From NCBI RefSeq assembly GCF_001698205.1, contig NZ_CP016591.1:2046001-2110000 (forward strand): a DNA stretch of 64,000 nucleotides. The letters are read 5' to 3'. The notes beneath the pieces are model-generated. The model saw nothing but the letters and a program-made list of their open reading frames with translations, did no database searches and was not told where the DNA came from. Shown here piece by piece: positions 33,781 to 43,529 of this stretch (the first letter of the stretch is position 1; every line of letters begins with the position of its first letter). The translations under genes and the position numbers were made by a program. This DNA is from Tsuneonella dongtanensis (GTDB taxonomy: Bacteria > Pseudomonadota > Alphaproteobacteria > Sphingomonadales > Sphingomonadaceae).

Positions 33781-35892
33781 ATGGGCGCGGCGTCGTTCTG
33801 GCAATTCGCCGGGTTCTTCCTGAGCCTGGGCGGCGCGGTCGCCTGCGCCGTGGTGGCGGTGATGCTGCTCACCCGCAACGGCAACCCCCGCCGCGAGCAT
33901 GCCAGCGTTATCGTCGCGCTCGTCGCATCCGCTGCCTGGTGCGTGACCATTGCGGCGTGGGGGCCAGGGACGTTGCCTGCGAGCCTTGTGGAATCCGGGC
34001 GAAACCTGGCATGGCTTTTCGTGCTTTACCGGCTCTTCGGGAACGACGGGCGCGACCACAGCCTCGCGCCGATCCGCCCCCTCGTTTTCGTCCTGGCACT
34101 GGTGGAATGCCTACAGCCCGCAGTGGCTATTCTGCAGTTTCGCTTCGCGGACGTGAAGGCGATTGCCGAGTTGGCTTTTTCGGTCGGCGCTCTTTTCCGC
34201 GCGCTGGTATCGGTGGGTGCGCTGGTGCTGCTGCACAATCTCTATGCGGGCGCATCGGGCCTGTCGCGGCAGATGCTTCGCTGGTCCGCTGCGGCGCTGG
34301 CGGGACTATGGGCGTTCCAGCTCAACCTCTATGCCGTAGCCTGGCTGGTCGGATACATGCCGGTGGAGCTTGCCGCGCTGCGCGGCCTCGTGATCGCCGG
34401 GGTCGCCCTGTTGTTCGCGATCGGCGCCAATGCTCGCGCCGCAGAGCTGAAAATCCTGCCGAGCCGCACTGTCGCCTTCCAGTCGCTCTCGCTGCTCGTG
34501 ATCGGGGCGTATCTGATCGCCATGACCCTTTTGGCGGAATCGATGGCGGTTTTCGGCGGAGAATTTTCGCGGTTCACGCAAGTGGGGTTTCTCTTCGCGG
34601 CGGCGACTGTCGCTCTGCTGTGGCTCCCATCGAAGCGCATGCGCGGCTGGCTGCGGGTCAAGGCCTTTAAGCACCTGTTCCAGCACAGGTACGACTACCG
34701 GGCCGAATGGTTGCGCTTTACCGGGACGATCGGGCGCGCCGGGCCCGAGGCGCCCGCGCTCTCGATCCGCGCCGCGCAGGCGCTCGCCGACATCACCGAC
34801 AGCCAGGGTGCCGCCTTGCTGCTCCCTGCGGAAGGTGGCGAGATGGTCCTTGCGGGCCATTGGCAATGGCCGGAGTTGTCGACCTCGTCCTCGTCATGCG
34901 ACGCGGAACTGGCCGCGTTGCTCGAACGCACGGGCAAGATCGTCGAACTCGACGACGTGCGAGACAGCGACGACGCCGAGATCGACCCCGCCGTCGTTCC
35001 GCCGTGGCTGATCGATGACCGGAAGGCATGGGCCATCGTACCGCTGATCCATTTCGAGCGCCTTGTCGGCGTGGCTGTGCTGGCCCGCCCGCCGCTCGCC
35101 CGCAGGCTCGACTGGGAGGATTTCGACCTCCTGAAGGTCGTCGGGCGGCAGCTTGCGAGCTACCTGGCCGAGCAGGCGGGACACGAGGCGCTGATTGAGG
35201 CTTCGCGTTTCGAGGAATTCAATCGCCGCATCGCCTTCGTGATGCACGATATCAAGAACCTTGCCAGCCAGCTTTCGCTTCTTGCCCGCAATGCGGAAAG
35301 ACATGCCGACAATCCTGCCTTCCGCGCAGACATGCTGGTCACGCTCACCAAGAGTGCCGAGAAGCTCAACGCGCTGCTTGCGCGCCTCGGGCGCTATGGC
35401 GCGGCGGGTGGAACCGGCCGCGTCCCTGTAGACCTTGCGCTGGTCGCGCGACGGATCGCGCTGCGCTACTCGGGCGCACGACGGGTCGAACTGACGCGCT
35501 GCGATCCTTGCGTCGTAAAGGCCGATGCCGAAGCGCTCGAACAGGCGCTCGTCCATATCGTCCAGAACGCCATCGACGCGAGCGATCCGGACATGCCGGT
35601 CTTCATCGACGTGTCCTGCGACGGCTTGCAGGGCCGTATCGAGATCATCGACTCCGGCAGCGGGATGAGCCCGCAGTTCGTTCGTGACAAGCTGTTCAAG
35701 CCGTTCGTCTCGTCCAAGGAGGGCGGCTTCGGCATCGGCGCGTTCGAGGCCCGCGAACTGATCCGTGCGATGGGCGGGCGGCTGGATGTCGATTCTCGGG
35801 AAGGGCTCGGCACCCGCTTTGCCACGGTCCTGCCCATGACCACTGCCGTCGGCCCCAAGGCCGACATCAACCTGCAGCAAGAGGTGGCGTGA
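33781..35892 (+). CDS. prsK: XrtA/PEP-CTERM system histidine kinase PrsK
   Basis: Sensor kinase of the PrsK-PrsR system that controls exosortase-linked polysaccharide and PEP-CTERM genes in other bacteria. The 703 residues hold about eight membrane helices (1-290), a GAF-like domain (about 320-480), the phosphoacceptor region FVMHDIKNLASQLSLLARNAERHADNP with His489, and a HATPase domain (HIVQNAIDASDPDMPVFID, DSGSGMSPQFVRDKLFKPF, FGIGAFEARELIRAMGG). The HDIKN box differs from ordinary HisKA sequences and is a good family marker. It starts one base after the sugar transferase stop and overlaps prsR by one base. Confidence 0.93.
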   Translation: MGAASFWQFAGFFLSLGGAVACAVVAVMLLTRNGNPRREHASVIVALVASAAWCVTIAAWGPGTLPASLVESGRNLAWLFVLYRLFGNDGRDHSLAPIRPLVFVLALVECLQPAVAILQFRFADVKAIAELAFSVGALFRALVSVGALVLLHNLYAGASGLSRQMLRWSAAALAGLWAFQLNLYAVAWLVGYMPVELAALRGLVIAGVALLFAIGANARAAELKILPSRTVAFQSLSLLVIGAYLIAMTLLAESMAVFGGEFSRFTQVGFLFAAATVALLWLPSKRMRGWLRVKAFKHLFQHRYDYRAEWLRFTGTIGRAGPEAPALSIRAAQALADITDSQGAALLLPAEGGEMVLAGHWQWPELSTSSSSCDAELAALLERTGKIVELDDVRDSDDAEIDPAVVPPWLIDDRKAWAIVPLIHFERLVGVAVLARPPLARRLDWEDFDLLKVVGRQLASYLAEQAGHEALIEASRFEEFNRRIAFVMHDIKNLASQLSLLARNAERHADNPAFRADMLVTLTKSAEKLNALLARLGRYGAAGGTGRVPVDLALVARRIALRYSGARRVELTRCDPCVVKADAEALEQALVHIVQNAIDASDPDMPVFIDVSCDGLQGRIEIIDSGSGMSPQFVRDKLFKPFVSSKEGGFGIGAFEARELIRAMGGRLDVDSREGLGTRFATVLPMTTAVGPKADINLQQEVA

Positions 35893-37268
35893 TGACGCAC
35901 CAGAAATCGACCGTCCGGCCGAAGCTTCTCGTAATCGAGGACGACGAAGGCCTCCAGGCCCAACTTAAATGGGCGTACGAGGATTTCGAAGTGATCATTG
36001 CCGGCGATCGCGACAGTGCGCTCGCGGCGTTGCGCAGCGAAGAACCCGCAGTCGTCACTCTCGACCTCGGCCTCCCGCCCGACCCCGACGGCACCAGTGA
36101 GGGTTTCGCGGTCCTCGATGCGATCATGGCGCTGAAGCCCGATACCAAGGTCATCGTCGCGAGCGGCCATGGCGCGCGCGAGAGTGCACTGACCGCGATC
36201 GAGCGCGGCGCCTACGACTTCTACCAGAAACCGGTCGATATCGATGCGCTCGGCCTGATCGTCCGGCGCGCGTTCGCCCTGCACGAGATCGAGGGCGAGA
36301 ACCGCCGCCTCGCTGCCAAGGTGGGCGAGGAGAAGACAGTCCTGGGCGGGATGATCACCGCAGCGCCCGAAATGGCCAAGGTAGCACGCACGATCGAGCG
36401 GGTGGCAAAAACCAAGGTTTCGGTCATGCTCCTGGGCGCAAGCGGCACAGGCAAGGAACTCCTCGCGCGCGGCCTCCACGATGCAAGCGACCGCAAGGGC
36501 AAGGCCTTCGTCGCGCTCAACTGCGCGGCAATCCCCGAGACCCTGCTGGAAGCAGAGCTGTTCGGGCACGAGAAGGGTGCCTTCACCGGCGCGGTCAAGA
36601 GCACCGAAGGGAAGATCGAGCAGGCGCAAGGCGGAACCCTGTTTCTCGACGAGGTCGGCGACATTCCGTTGCCGCTGCAGGTCAAGCTGCTGCGCTTCCT
36701 GCAGGAACGCACGATCGAGCGCATCGGCGGTCGCTCGGCCATTGCGGTCGACACCCGCGTCGTGTGCGCGACGCACCAGGACCTCGAAGCGATGATCGCT
36801 GCCGGCACCTTCCGAGAAGACCTGTTCTATCGGCTCGCGGAGATCGTCATAAGAATTCCAACGCTTGCGGAGCGCCCCGGCGATGCCGTGCTGCTCGCCA
36901 AGGCATTCCTCCAGCGCTTTGCCGCCGAGATGAACCCGTCGGTGAAGGGCTTCGCGCCCGATGCCCTCGCGGCGATCGACGCCTGGAGCTGGCCGGGCAA
37001 CGTTCGCGAACTCGAGAACCGTGTAAAACGCTCCGTGATCATGTCGGAGAACAAGCTCGTCGGCGTCGAGGACCTCGACCTGGCGGGCAATGTCGATGAG
37101 CCTGCCGAAGTGCTCAACCTCAAGAGCGCACGCGAGCGATCCGATCGTACGGTGATCCGGCATGCTTTGGCGCGAAGCGAGGGCAACATCTCGAGCACCG
37201 CCAAGCTGCTCGGCATCAGTCGGCCGACATTGTACGACCTGATCAAACAGTATGACCTCGCGACCTAG
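35892..37268 (+). CDS. prsR: PEP-CTERM-box sigma-54 response regulator PrsR
   Basis: A 458-residue NtrC-type activator. The receiver domain has the acidic pocket IEDDEG and phospho-acceptor Asp58 in VVTLDLGLPP. The AAA+ domain has Walker A GASGTGKELLAR, the sigma-54 contact loop GAFTGA and Walker B GGTLFLDEVGDIPL. A C-terminal Fis helix-turn-helix (NISSTAKLLGISRPTLYDLIKQY) binds DNA. The ATG at 35892 shares one base with the prsK stop; a GTG one codon earlier is less likely. It should activate sigma-54 promoters elsewhere. No exosortase gene or PEP-CTERM protein is in the window. Its stop lies 17 bases inside the next gene. Confidence 0.94.
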   Translation: MTHQKSTVRPKLLVIEDDEGLQAQLKWAYEDFEVIIAGDRDSALAALRSEEPAVVTLDLGLPPDPDGTSEGFAVLDAIMALKPDTKVIVASGHGARESALTAIERGAYDFYQKPVDIDALGLIVRRAFALHEIEGENRRLAAKVGEEKTVLGGMITAAPEMAKVARTIERVAKTKVSVMLLGASGTGKELLARGLHDASDRKGKAFVALNCAAIPETLLEAELFGHEKGAFTGAVKSTEGKIEQAQGGTLFLDEVGDIPLPLQVKLLRFLQERTIERIGGRSAIAVDTRVVCATHQDLEAMIAAGTFREDLFYRLAEIVIRIPTLAERPGDAVLLAKAFLQRFAAEMNPSVKGFAPDALAAIDAWSWPGNVRELENRVKRSVIMSENKLVGVEDLDLAGNVDEPAEVLNLKSARERSDRTVIRHALARSEGNISSTAKLLGISRPTLYDLIKQYDLAT

Positions 37269-38808
37269 TTTCGCGCGAATTCTCTGTCTTGTCCTGGCCG
37301 GCGCACTGGCGGGATGCGGCGGCGAAGCGGCTCCCGGCCCGGGTGCCGACGATTGGCGGGCGATGCTCGCGGCGGGCGACGGGGCTGGCGCCGAGGCGGC
37401 CCTGCGCCGCGAACTCGACGGCGGGGCGGCCCCGGCCATGTTGGCACCATGGCTCGGCGAGGCGGAATTGCAGCAAGGCAATCTGCCTGAGGCCGAATTC
37501 TGGCTCACCGGCGGAGAATTCGCCCCTGAGGCCTCCGCACATGGATTTCACATGCTCGGACGCTTGCGGATGAAGCAGGGGGATCTGCCGGCAGCCGGGA
37601 AGGCCTTCGACCGCGCGCTTGCGTCCGACCCGGACGATCCCGAGTTGTGGGTCGACATCGGCCGACTTCGCTGGCTCGGCGGTGAGCAGGTTCAGGCACG
37701 CGAAGCGGCGGCGAGGGCTCTGGAACAGGGGCCGGCCAATCCCGCAGCGCTCCTGTTTCGCGCACAACTCGTGCGCGATTCGCACGGCAACGTTGCTGCA
37801 TTGCCGCTTCTCGAGCGCAGTCTTGAAGTGGCGGCGAATGACCCGGAATTGCTGGCGGAGTACGCGGCGACCCTTGGTGAAGTCGGGCGAGCCCGCGACA
37901 TGGTGGCGGCGACACGCCGACTCTCGACGGCGGCCCCAGGGGACCGGCGCGTACCGTACCTCCAGGCAATCCTCGCTGCGCGCGCGGGCAAGGACGATCT
38001 GGCACGGAGCCTCCTCCAGCGCAGCGGCGACATCGATCGCAAACTGCCTGCGGCGATGCTGCTGCTTGCGCTTCTGGACATCGAGAACGGCAATTTCGCG
38101 AGCGCGGCACAAGGCCTTGATGTGCTGTCGCGCCGCCAGCCTGACAATCCGCGCGTCCGCCACCTGCTGGCCAAAGCACTTGCCCTCGGCGGCAATCACC
38201 GCGAGCTCGTGGCGCGGTTCGGCGAGCGCGCGACGACGCCCTACCTCGCCACTTTGGTCGGTCGTTCGTACGAAGCGCTCGGCGAGCGCGAAAAAGCTGC
38301 ACCTTACTTGGACACGGCGGCAAGTGGCGGAGCGCTACGCATCGCTGCGATCGCGGACCGGGCGGGCGCGGGGACCGCCCCTGTCGTGGGCGAGGTCAGG
38401 CGATATCTCGGCAACGGAAATGTGAATGCCGCCCGCAAGAAAGCGAACGCTCTCCTTGCCGCCAATCCCGGGTCTTCGGACGCAGTCGCATTGGCAGGAG
38501 ACGTCGCGCTTGCGGCAGGCGATGCCCGCGAAGCGGTTCGCCTTTATGGACAGGCGGCGACGGTTCGCCGATCCTGGTCGCTCGTCCAGCGCATGGCGGT
38601 CGCTCTCGATCGCTCGGGCCGGCGCGATGCCGCAACCGACCTCATCGCCGAGCACCTTGCCGGAGAACCGGCCAACGCCGACGCTGCCGCGGTTCTCGCT
38701 CGGCGCCTCAAGGACCGGGGTGACCGGTCGCGAGCCACATTGCTGTTGCGTTACGCCCAGACGCGGGGCCGCAACGACCCATTGTTCGACCGGTTGCTGG
38801 AGGGCTGA
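37252..38808 (+). CDS. TPR-repeat lipoprotein (PrsT-like position)
   Basis: A 518-residue protein starting in the last codons of prsR (17-base overlap). The lipoprotein signal ARILCLVLAGALAGC gives Cys22 as anchor. The rest is a solenoid of about 10-12 tetratricopeptide-like repeats, e.g. GDLPAAGKAFDRALASDPDDPELWVDIGR and NPAALLFRAQLV. In exosortase clusters a TPR protein called PrsT accompanies PrsK/PrsR; this one is shorter than the roughly 900-residue PrsT I know, so I give position-based homology only. It likely acts as an outer-membrane scaffold for polysaccharide export or assembly. Confidence 0.85.
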   Translation: MTSRPSFARILCLVLAGALAGCGGEAAPGPGADDWRAMLAAGDGAGAEAALRRELDGGAAPAMLAPWLGEAELQQGNLPEAEFWLTGGEFAPEASAHGFHMLGRLRMKQGDLPAAGKAFDRALASDPDDPELWVDIGRLRWLGGEQVQAREAAARALEQGPANPAALLFRAQLVRDSHGNVAALPLLERSLEVAANDPELLAEYAATLGEVGRARDMVAATRRLSTAAPGDRRVPYLQAILAARAGKDDLARSLLQRSGDIDRKLPAAMLLLALLDIENGNFASAAQGLDVLSRRQPDNPRVRHLLAKALALGGNHRELVARFGERATTPYLATLVGRSYEALGEREKAAPYLDTAASGGALRIAAIADRAGAGTAPVVGEVRRYLGNGNVNAARKKANALLAANPGSSDAVALAGDVALAAGDAREAVRLYGQAATVRRSWSLVQRMAVALDRSGRRDAATDLIAEHLAGEPANADAAAVLARRLKDRGDRSRATLLLRYAQTRGRNDPLFDRLLEG

Positions 38809-38837
38809 ACCGCTCGACAAGCGTCATTGCTCTCGCC

Positions 38838-39830
38838 ATGCCCGGGACGATGCGATTTCTCGGCAAGATCGATCTCATGGTGCGGCTGCTGATCCTCGCG
38901 ATCCTGCTCGCAAGCGTGCTTCCCGCGACCGGCGGCGCGCGCGATATCGCACAGTGGGTCTCCAACGCCGCCATCTTCGTGCTCTTTTTTCTCAACGGCT
39001 TGCGGCTGCCACGTCGCGAAGTGATCCGGGGCATAGGCAACTGGCGCTTCCTCCTGCCGCTCGTAATGTGGTGCTTCGGGGCGATGGCTCTCGCGGGAAA
39101 GGGGCTTGAGCTTGGACTGGCAGGCGCAATGCCGCCGATGGTCGCGCTGGGATTTCTCTATCTCGGGGTCCTGCCGTCGACCGTGCAATCCGCGACCGCC
39201 TATTCATCGCTGGCTGGAGGCAATGTGGCGAGTTCGGTGGTGGCTGCGGCCTTGACCAACATCCTGGGCGTGTTCGTTTGCACGCCGCTGTTCGTCGCGC
39301 TCGGCGGAGGCGGAGCGGCTGACATGGGATTGGAGGGGCTTGCCAAGGTGTTCGGCATGCTGATCCTGCCCTTCGCCATCGGACAAGGCCTGCAGACGCG
39401 CATGTCGGGATGGGTGGCGGGCCATCGCAACCTGGTAACTTGGATGGACCGGCTTTCGATTGCGATCGCGGTCTATGTCGCGTTTTCCGGAGCGGTCGAG
39501 CAGGGTCTTTGGGTCAGGGTCGGCGCGGGCGAGTGGGCGGTCCTGCTCGCTGCAGTATGCGCGATGCTCGTCTTCGCATTTGCCGGCTCGTGGCTCGTGG
39601 CGGGCGCGATCGGACTCGATCGAGGCGACCGGATCGCGTTTCTGTTCGCTGGGGCGCAAAAGAGTGTGGCAATGGGTGCGCCGCTCGCCGCAGTGCTATT
39701 CCCGCCAGCGGTAGCGGGAATGGTCCTGCTGCCGCTGCTCGCCTATCACCTGCTCCAGCTGGTGGTCAGTGCGCCGCTGGCTGCTCGCCTCGCAAGTCAT
39801 GATCGAAGCTCGCCGGGTTCCGCCGATTGA
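38838..39830 (+). CDS. Bile acid:sodium symporter family-like transporter (YfeH type)
   Basis: A 330-residue integral membrane protein with about ten helices and the SBF-like CPA-superfamily pattern. Visible are FLYLGVLPSTVQSATAYSSLAGGNVASSVVAAALTNILGVF (crossing motif) and IAFLFAGAQKSVAMGAPLAAVLF (second crossing motif). Homologues are annotated as SBF-like or YfeH family; the substrate is not known. Its 3' end overlaps the convergent DUF475 gene by 65 bases. An ATG at codon 5 is a reasonable alternative start. Confidence 0.87.
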   Translation: MPGTMRFLGKIDLMVRLLILAILLASVLPATGGARDIAQWVSNAAIFVLFFLNGLRLPRREVIRGIGNWRFLLPLVMWCFGAMALAGKGLELGLAGAMPPMVALGFLYLGVLPSTVQSATAYSSLAGGNVASSVVAAALTNILGVFVCTPLFVALGGGGAADMGLEGLAKVFGMLILPFAIGQGLQTRMSGWVAGHRNLVTWMDRLSIAIAVYVAFSGAVEQGLWVRVGAGEWAVLLAAVCAMLVFAFAGSWLVAGAIGLDRGDRIAFLFAGAQKSVAMGAPLAAVLFPPAVAGMVLLPLLAYHLLQLVVSAPLAARLASHDRSSPGSAD

Positions 39831-40854
39831 AGCGGACCGACCACAACAGAGACAGCCCGATCAGGATCGCCCCGAAAAGCCCGGTGATCGTCTCTGGGAT
39901 GTGCCATTTCGCCGACAGCAGCATGATCGCACCGAGCACAATGATCGCCCAGAAGGCGCCGTGCTCAAGGAAACGGTACTGCGCGAGGGTGCCCTTCTCG
40001 ACGAGGTGAATGGTCATGGAGCGCACGAACATCGCGCCGATCGAGAGGCCGAGCGCGATGACGATCATGTTGTTCGAAAGCGCGAACGCGCCGATCACGC
40101 CGTCGAAGCTGAAGCTCGCGTCGAGGATGTTGAGGTAAAGGAAGCCGCCGAGCCCGCTGCGCACGACTGCGCCCGCGAGCCGCTGCTTCTCTTCATGCAG
40201 TTCCAACATCGTCGACACGCCTTCCACCGCGATGAAAGTGACGATTCCCAGCAGTCCGGCCACGACGAAAGTCAGCGCTTCTTCGTCGGGCAACAGCAGC
40301 GAAATGCCCCAGATCGACAGAAGGAGCAGGCCGATCTCGGCCGCAGGCAGCGCGGCGAAACGGCCGAGGAAACGCTCGACCACCTCGATCCAGTGCACGT
40401 CTTTCTCTCCGTCGAAGAAGAACTTCAGCCCCACCATCGCAAGGAACGCGCCGCCGAAACCGGCGATGCCGACATGCGCACTCGATACGAGACGTTCATA
40501 TTCGACAGGATCGTTGAGCGACAGTCTGATGGTTTCCATCGGCCCGATCCCCGCCGCGATGGCAACGATGGCGAGCGGGAAGACGATGCGCATTCCGAAC
40601 ACCGCAAATGCGATACCCCATGTCAGGAAGCGTTTCTGCCAGACGCGATCCATGTCCTTCAGCACCGAGGCATTGACCACTGCGTTGTCGAAACTGAGCG
40701 AGATCTCGAGGATCGACAGGACGACGATAATCCACAGCATCTGTGCCGTTCCGGCGAAGGTTCCGGTGCTCTCGACACCGTACCAGACACCCAGTCCGAG
40801 GCAGATCAGCGTGAAGATCAGCGAGAAGCCGTAAAAGCGCTTGAGCGTATCCAT
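39766..40854 (-). CDS. DUF475 / TerC-like integral membrane protein
   Basis: A 362-residue protein of nine to ten helices. The signature is ILEISLSFDNAVVNASVLKDMD, with the conserved SFDNA acidic pair shared with TerC-type metal exporters, repeated as LDASFSFDGVIGAFALSNNM in the second half. The proposed role is metal (possibly manganese) transport, inferred from the TerC relation only. The start is ATG 40854 (MDTLKRFYGFSLIFT); the longer frame overlaps the end of panB. The two genes are 13 bases apart and probably co-transcribed from panB. Confidence 0.88.
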   Translation of the reverse strand: MDTLKRFYGFSLIFTLICLGLGVWYGVESTGTFAGTAQMLWIIVVLSILEISLSFDNAVVNASVLKDMDRVWQKRFLTWGIAFAVFGMRIVFPLAIVAIAAGIGPMETIRLSLNDPVEYERLVSSAHVGIAGFGGAFLAMVGLKFFFDGEKDVHWIEVVERFLGRFAALPAAEIGLLLLSIWGISLLLPDEEALTFVVAGLLGIVTFIAVEGVSTMLELHEEKQRLAGAVVRSGLGGFLYLNILDASFSFDGVIGAFALSNNMIVIALGLSIGAMFVRSMTIHLVEKGTLAQYRFLEHGAFWAIIVLGAIMLLSAKWHIPETITGLFGAILIGLSLLWSVRFNRRNPASFDHDLRGEQPAAH

Positions 40855-40867
40855 CGATGAGGCGGCC

Positions 40868-41737
40868 TTATCTGGGCTGGTAGGTCTGTTCGGGCGTCGG
40901 GAAAGTGCGGGAACGCACCTCTGCGGCATAGGTTTCCGCCGCCTTGGAAATGACCGAAGCGAGGTCCTCGTAGCGCTTCACGAAGCGGGGGACGCGCTCG
41001 AACATGCCGAGCATGTCCTCGGTAACGAGCACCTGCCCGTCGCATTCGACGGAGCCGCCGATGCCGATCGTCGGACAGGACACCGCCTTGGTGACAGCAA
41101 CCGCGATAGGCTCGACCACACCTTCGACGACGATGGCGAAAGCACCGGCTTCATCGAGAGCCTTGGCGTCGGAGACGATCTTGTCCGCCTCGGCATCGCT
41201 GCGGCCGCGAGCATTGTAGCCACCCAATACGTTCACCGCCTGCGGGGTCAGGCCGACGTGGCCCATGACAGGGACGCCGCGTGCGTTCAGGAATGCCACC
41301 GTCTCGCCCATCGCTGCGCCGCCTTCGAGCTTCACCCCGGCAGCGCCGGTTTCCTTGAGCACGCGAGACGCCGTGGCGAAGGCAGCCTCAGGTGAGGCTT
41401 CGTAGGTGCCGAACGGCAGGTCGACGATCACCGCCGCGTGATAGCTGCCGCGCACAACCGCCGCGCCATGCGCGATCATCATGTCGAGGGTGACCGGTAC
41501 GCTCGAATCGAGCCCGTAAATCACCTGCCCGAGCGAATCCCCCACCAGCAGCAGGTCGCAGTGCGCGTCGAGCAGCTGGGCCTGGCGCGCGGTGTAGGCG
41601 GTGAGCATGACGATCGGTTCGGCGGTCACGCCATCCACCTTGCGGCGGCGGATCGCGGGGATCGTCAGCCGCCGCATGGGCTGCGGCGTCGGGTGTGCGC
41701 GACTGGTCGAAGTGTCGAGCTGGAAAGTCGTGGACAT
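40868..41737 (-). CDS. panB: 3-methyl-2-oxobutanoate hydroxymethyltransferase
   Basis: First step of pantothenate synthesis: transfers a hydroxymethyl group from methylene-THF to 2-oxoisovalerate. The 289-residue product has [28 protein letters not shown] (Mg-binding Asp), [40 protein letters not shown] and the C-terminal [23 protein letters not shown] (catalytic Glu region). The ATG 41737 gives MSTTFQLDT; an earlier start at 41761 is possible. panC is not adjacent. It uses the same 2-oxoisovalerate pool that the bkd complex degrades. Confidence 0.95.
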   Translation of the reverse strand: MSTTFQLDTSTSRAHPTPQPMRRLTIPAIRRRKVDGVTAEPIVMLTAYTARQAQLLDAHCDLLLVGDSLGQVIYGLDSSVPVTLDMMIAHGAAVVRGSYHAAVIVDLPFGTYEASPEAAFATASRVLKETGAAGVKLEGGAAMGETVAFLNARGVPVMGHVGLTPQAVNVLGGYNARGRSDAEADKIVSDAKALDEAGAFAIVVEGVVEPIAVAVTKAVSCPTIGIGGSVECDGQVLVTEDMLGMFERVPRFVKRYEDLASVISKAAETYAAEVRSRTFPTPEQTYQPR

Positions 41738-41845
41738 GGCGGGAAGCTCTAGCGGCGCCACCGAGGCGGGGAAAGCCCGGACATTACGTCTTGCCTTGAC
41801 GGTGGGCCGCGCTAGCTTCCCCCGCCATTGAGGGAGAGCGCCGTG

Positions 41846-43459
41846 ATGGCGTCTCTAGAGAGGGAAAACGGGTCCATGTTCCTAGACCGCGTCAAGCCGC
41901 TCGACGCCATCCTGGCGACGGCGGAAAAGAAGTCGCTGCACCGAACGCTCGGTGCATTTCAGCTCATGCTTTTCGGCATCGGATGCATCATCGGCACGGG
42001 CATCTTCGTGCTGACTGCCGCCGGAGCGCAAAAGGCCGGGCCTGGCCTGATGCTCGCCTTCATTATCGCGGGCCTCGTCTGCATCGTCGCCGCGCTCTGC
42101 TACTCGGAAATCGCGTCGATGATCCCAGTCGCGGGATCCGCTTACACCTACAGCTACGCGACGATGGGCGAATTCCTGGCCTGGACGGTCGGTTGGGCGC
42201 TCATTCTCGAGTATGCGATCGCCGCCTCGGCGGTGTCGGTCGGATGGTCGGGGTATTTTACCGGCACGATCCTGGGTGACACATTCGGGATATCGTTACC
42301 GGCCTGGCTGACGGCAGGACCGCTCGCGCTGGGAGGCGCTCCCGGCGGTTTCATCAACCTTCCGGCACTGGTCATCGCGCTGCTCGTGACCTGGCTGCTC
42401 ATGATCGGCACAAGCGAAAGCGCCAAGGTCAATGCGGTGCTCGTGCTGATCAAGGTGACGGCGCTCACCGCGTTCATTGCCCTGACGCTGACGAGTTCCG
42501 AGTTCGACGCGGCGCGCTTCAATCCGTTCCTTCCCGCCGGCGTGTTCGGGGGCTGGGGCACGGGCGTGGGCGCGGTCGGCGCGGCTGCCACGATCTTCTT
42601 CGCCTATGTCGGATTCGATGCGGTTTCCACGGCTGCCGAAGAAACCAAGAACCCTCAGCGCAACGTGCCCATCGGTCTCGTCGGCTCGCTCCTGTTCTGC
42701 ACCGTGTTCTACATCCTCGTCGCGGCGGGCGCGATCGGCACCATCGGCGGTCAGCCGATCATGGGTCCGAATGGTGTGCCGTTCCCTGCGGGTTCCGAAG
42801 AACTTGCGCGTCAGTGCGCGATGCCGATCTATGCCGATGCCCTGGTCTGCTCGAACGAGGCGCTAGCGCACGTTCTGCGTCAAATCGGCTTCGGCGCGAT
42901 CGGCAACATGCTCGGCTATGCGGCGATCCTCGCCCTTCCGTCGGTGATCTTGGTGCTGCTGTTCGCGCAGACGCGCATCTTCTTCGTGATGAGCCGCGAC
43001 GGGTTGCTGCCCGAGGGCCTGTCGAAGGTGCACCCCAAGTGGAAGACGCCGTATGTCGTGACCGCGATCACCGGCGTGGTCGTGGCGATTGCCGCAGCGT
43101 TTTTCCCCGTCGGTCAGCTCGCTGATATCGCGAATGCGGGTACGCTGTACGCCTTCTTCATGGTGGCGATCGCGGTGATGGTGCTGCGGCGAACCGACCC
43201 TGCGCGGACCCGCACGTTCCGGGTCCCGGGGCTTATGGTGATCGGTCCGCTCACGATTCTGGGCTGTCTGTTCCTGTTCCTCAACCTGCCGTCTGCGGCA
43301 ATGCTGGTGCTGCCGGTTTGGACGGCGATCGGGCTGCTGGTCTATTTCGCCTACAGCCGCGGCAATAGCCATCTGGGCAAGGGCATCGTGGAGGTAGTCG
43401 ATGACATCGGTGGCCAGGAACACGATTTCCCGATCGATACGCCGGATAGCCACCGCTAG
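41846..43459 (+). CDS. APC-superfamily amino acid permease (cationic type)
   Basis: A 537-residue transporter with about 12-14 membrane helices. The APC N-terminal motif is [34 protein letters not shown]; a large loop ([26 protein letters not shown]) is unusual and has two Cys. [25 protein letters not shown] marks the cationic amino acid transporter subgroup, with [16 protein letters not shown] near the end. ATG 41846 has GAGGGAGAG 7 bases upstream; ATG 41876 ([12 protein letters not shown]) fits homologues too. A strong hairpin terminator follows. Divergent from panB (108 bases). Confidence 0.88.
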   Translation: MASLERENGSMFLDRVKPLDAILATAEKKSLHRTLGAFQLMLFGIGCIIGTGIFVLTAAGAQKAGPGLMLAFIIAGLVCIVAALCYSEIASMIPVAGSAYTYSYATMGEFLAWTVGWALILEYAIAASAVSVGWSGYFTGTILGDTFGISLPAWLTAGPLALGGAPGGFINLPALVIALLVTWLLMIGTSESAKVNAVLVLIKVTALTAFIALTLTSSEFDAARFNPFLPAGVFGGWGTGVGAVGAAATIFFAYVGFDAVSTAAEETKNPQRNVPIGLVGSLLFCTVFYILVAAGAIGTIGGQPIMGPNGVPFPAGSEELARQCAMPIYADALVCSNEALAHVLRQIGFGAIGNMLGYAAILALPSVILVLLFAQTRIFFVMSRDGLLPEGLSKVHPKWKTPYVVTAITGVVVAIAAAFFPVGQLADIANAGTLYAFFMVAIAVMVLRRTDPARTRTFRVPGLMVIGPLTILGCLFLFLNLPSAAMLVLPVWTAIGLLVYFAYSRGNSHLGKGIVEVVDDIGGQEHDFPIDTPDSHR

Positions 43460-43475
43460 GGCTTTCGCATGAAAG

Positions 43476-43510
43476 AAGGGCCGCTCCTCTCGCGAGGGGC
43501 GGCCCTTTTT
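43476..43510. terminator. Bidirectional intrinsic terminator
   Basis: A 14-base GC-rich stem (AAGGGCCGCTCCTC against GAGGGGCGGCCCTT, one mismatch, four-base loop) is followed by TTTTT on the plus strand and by an AT-rich TTCTTTC on the minus strand. It ends both the permease gene and the convergent gene to the right. Confidence 0.85.
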
Positions 43511-43529
43511 CTTGCCGTGGTTTTGCCGC

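Noticed and set aside
35466-37508. Open frame of 680 codons opposite prsK/prsR
   Set aside because: Antisense shadow; both sense genes show conserved catalytic motifs throughout.
32394-38808. PEP-CTERM sorting signal or exosortase in the polysaccharide block
   Set aside because: No VPEP-helix-Arg end in any product and no exosortase-like multi-pass protein in the window.
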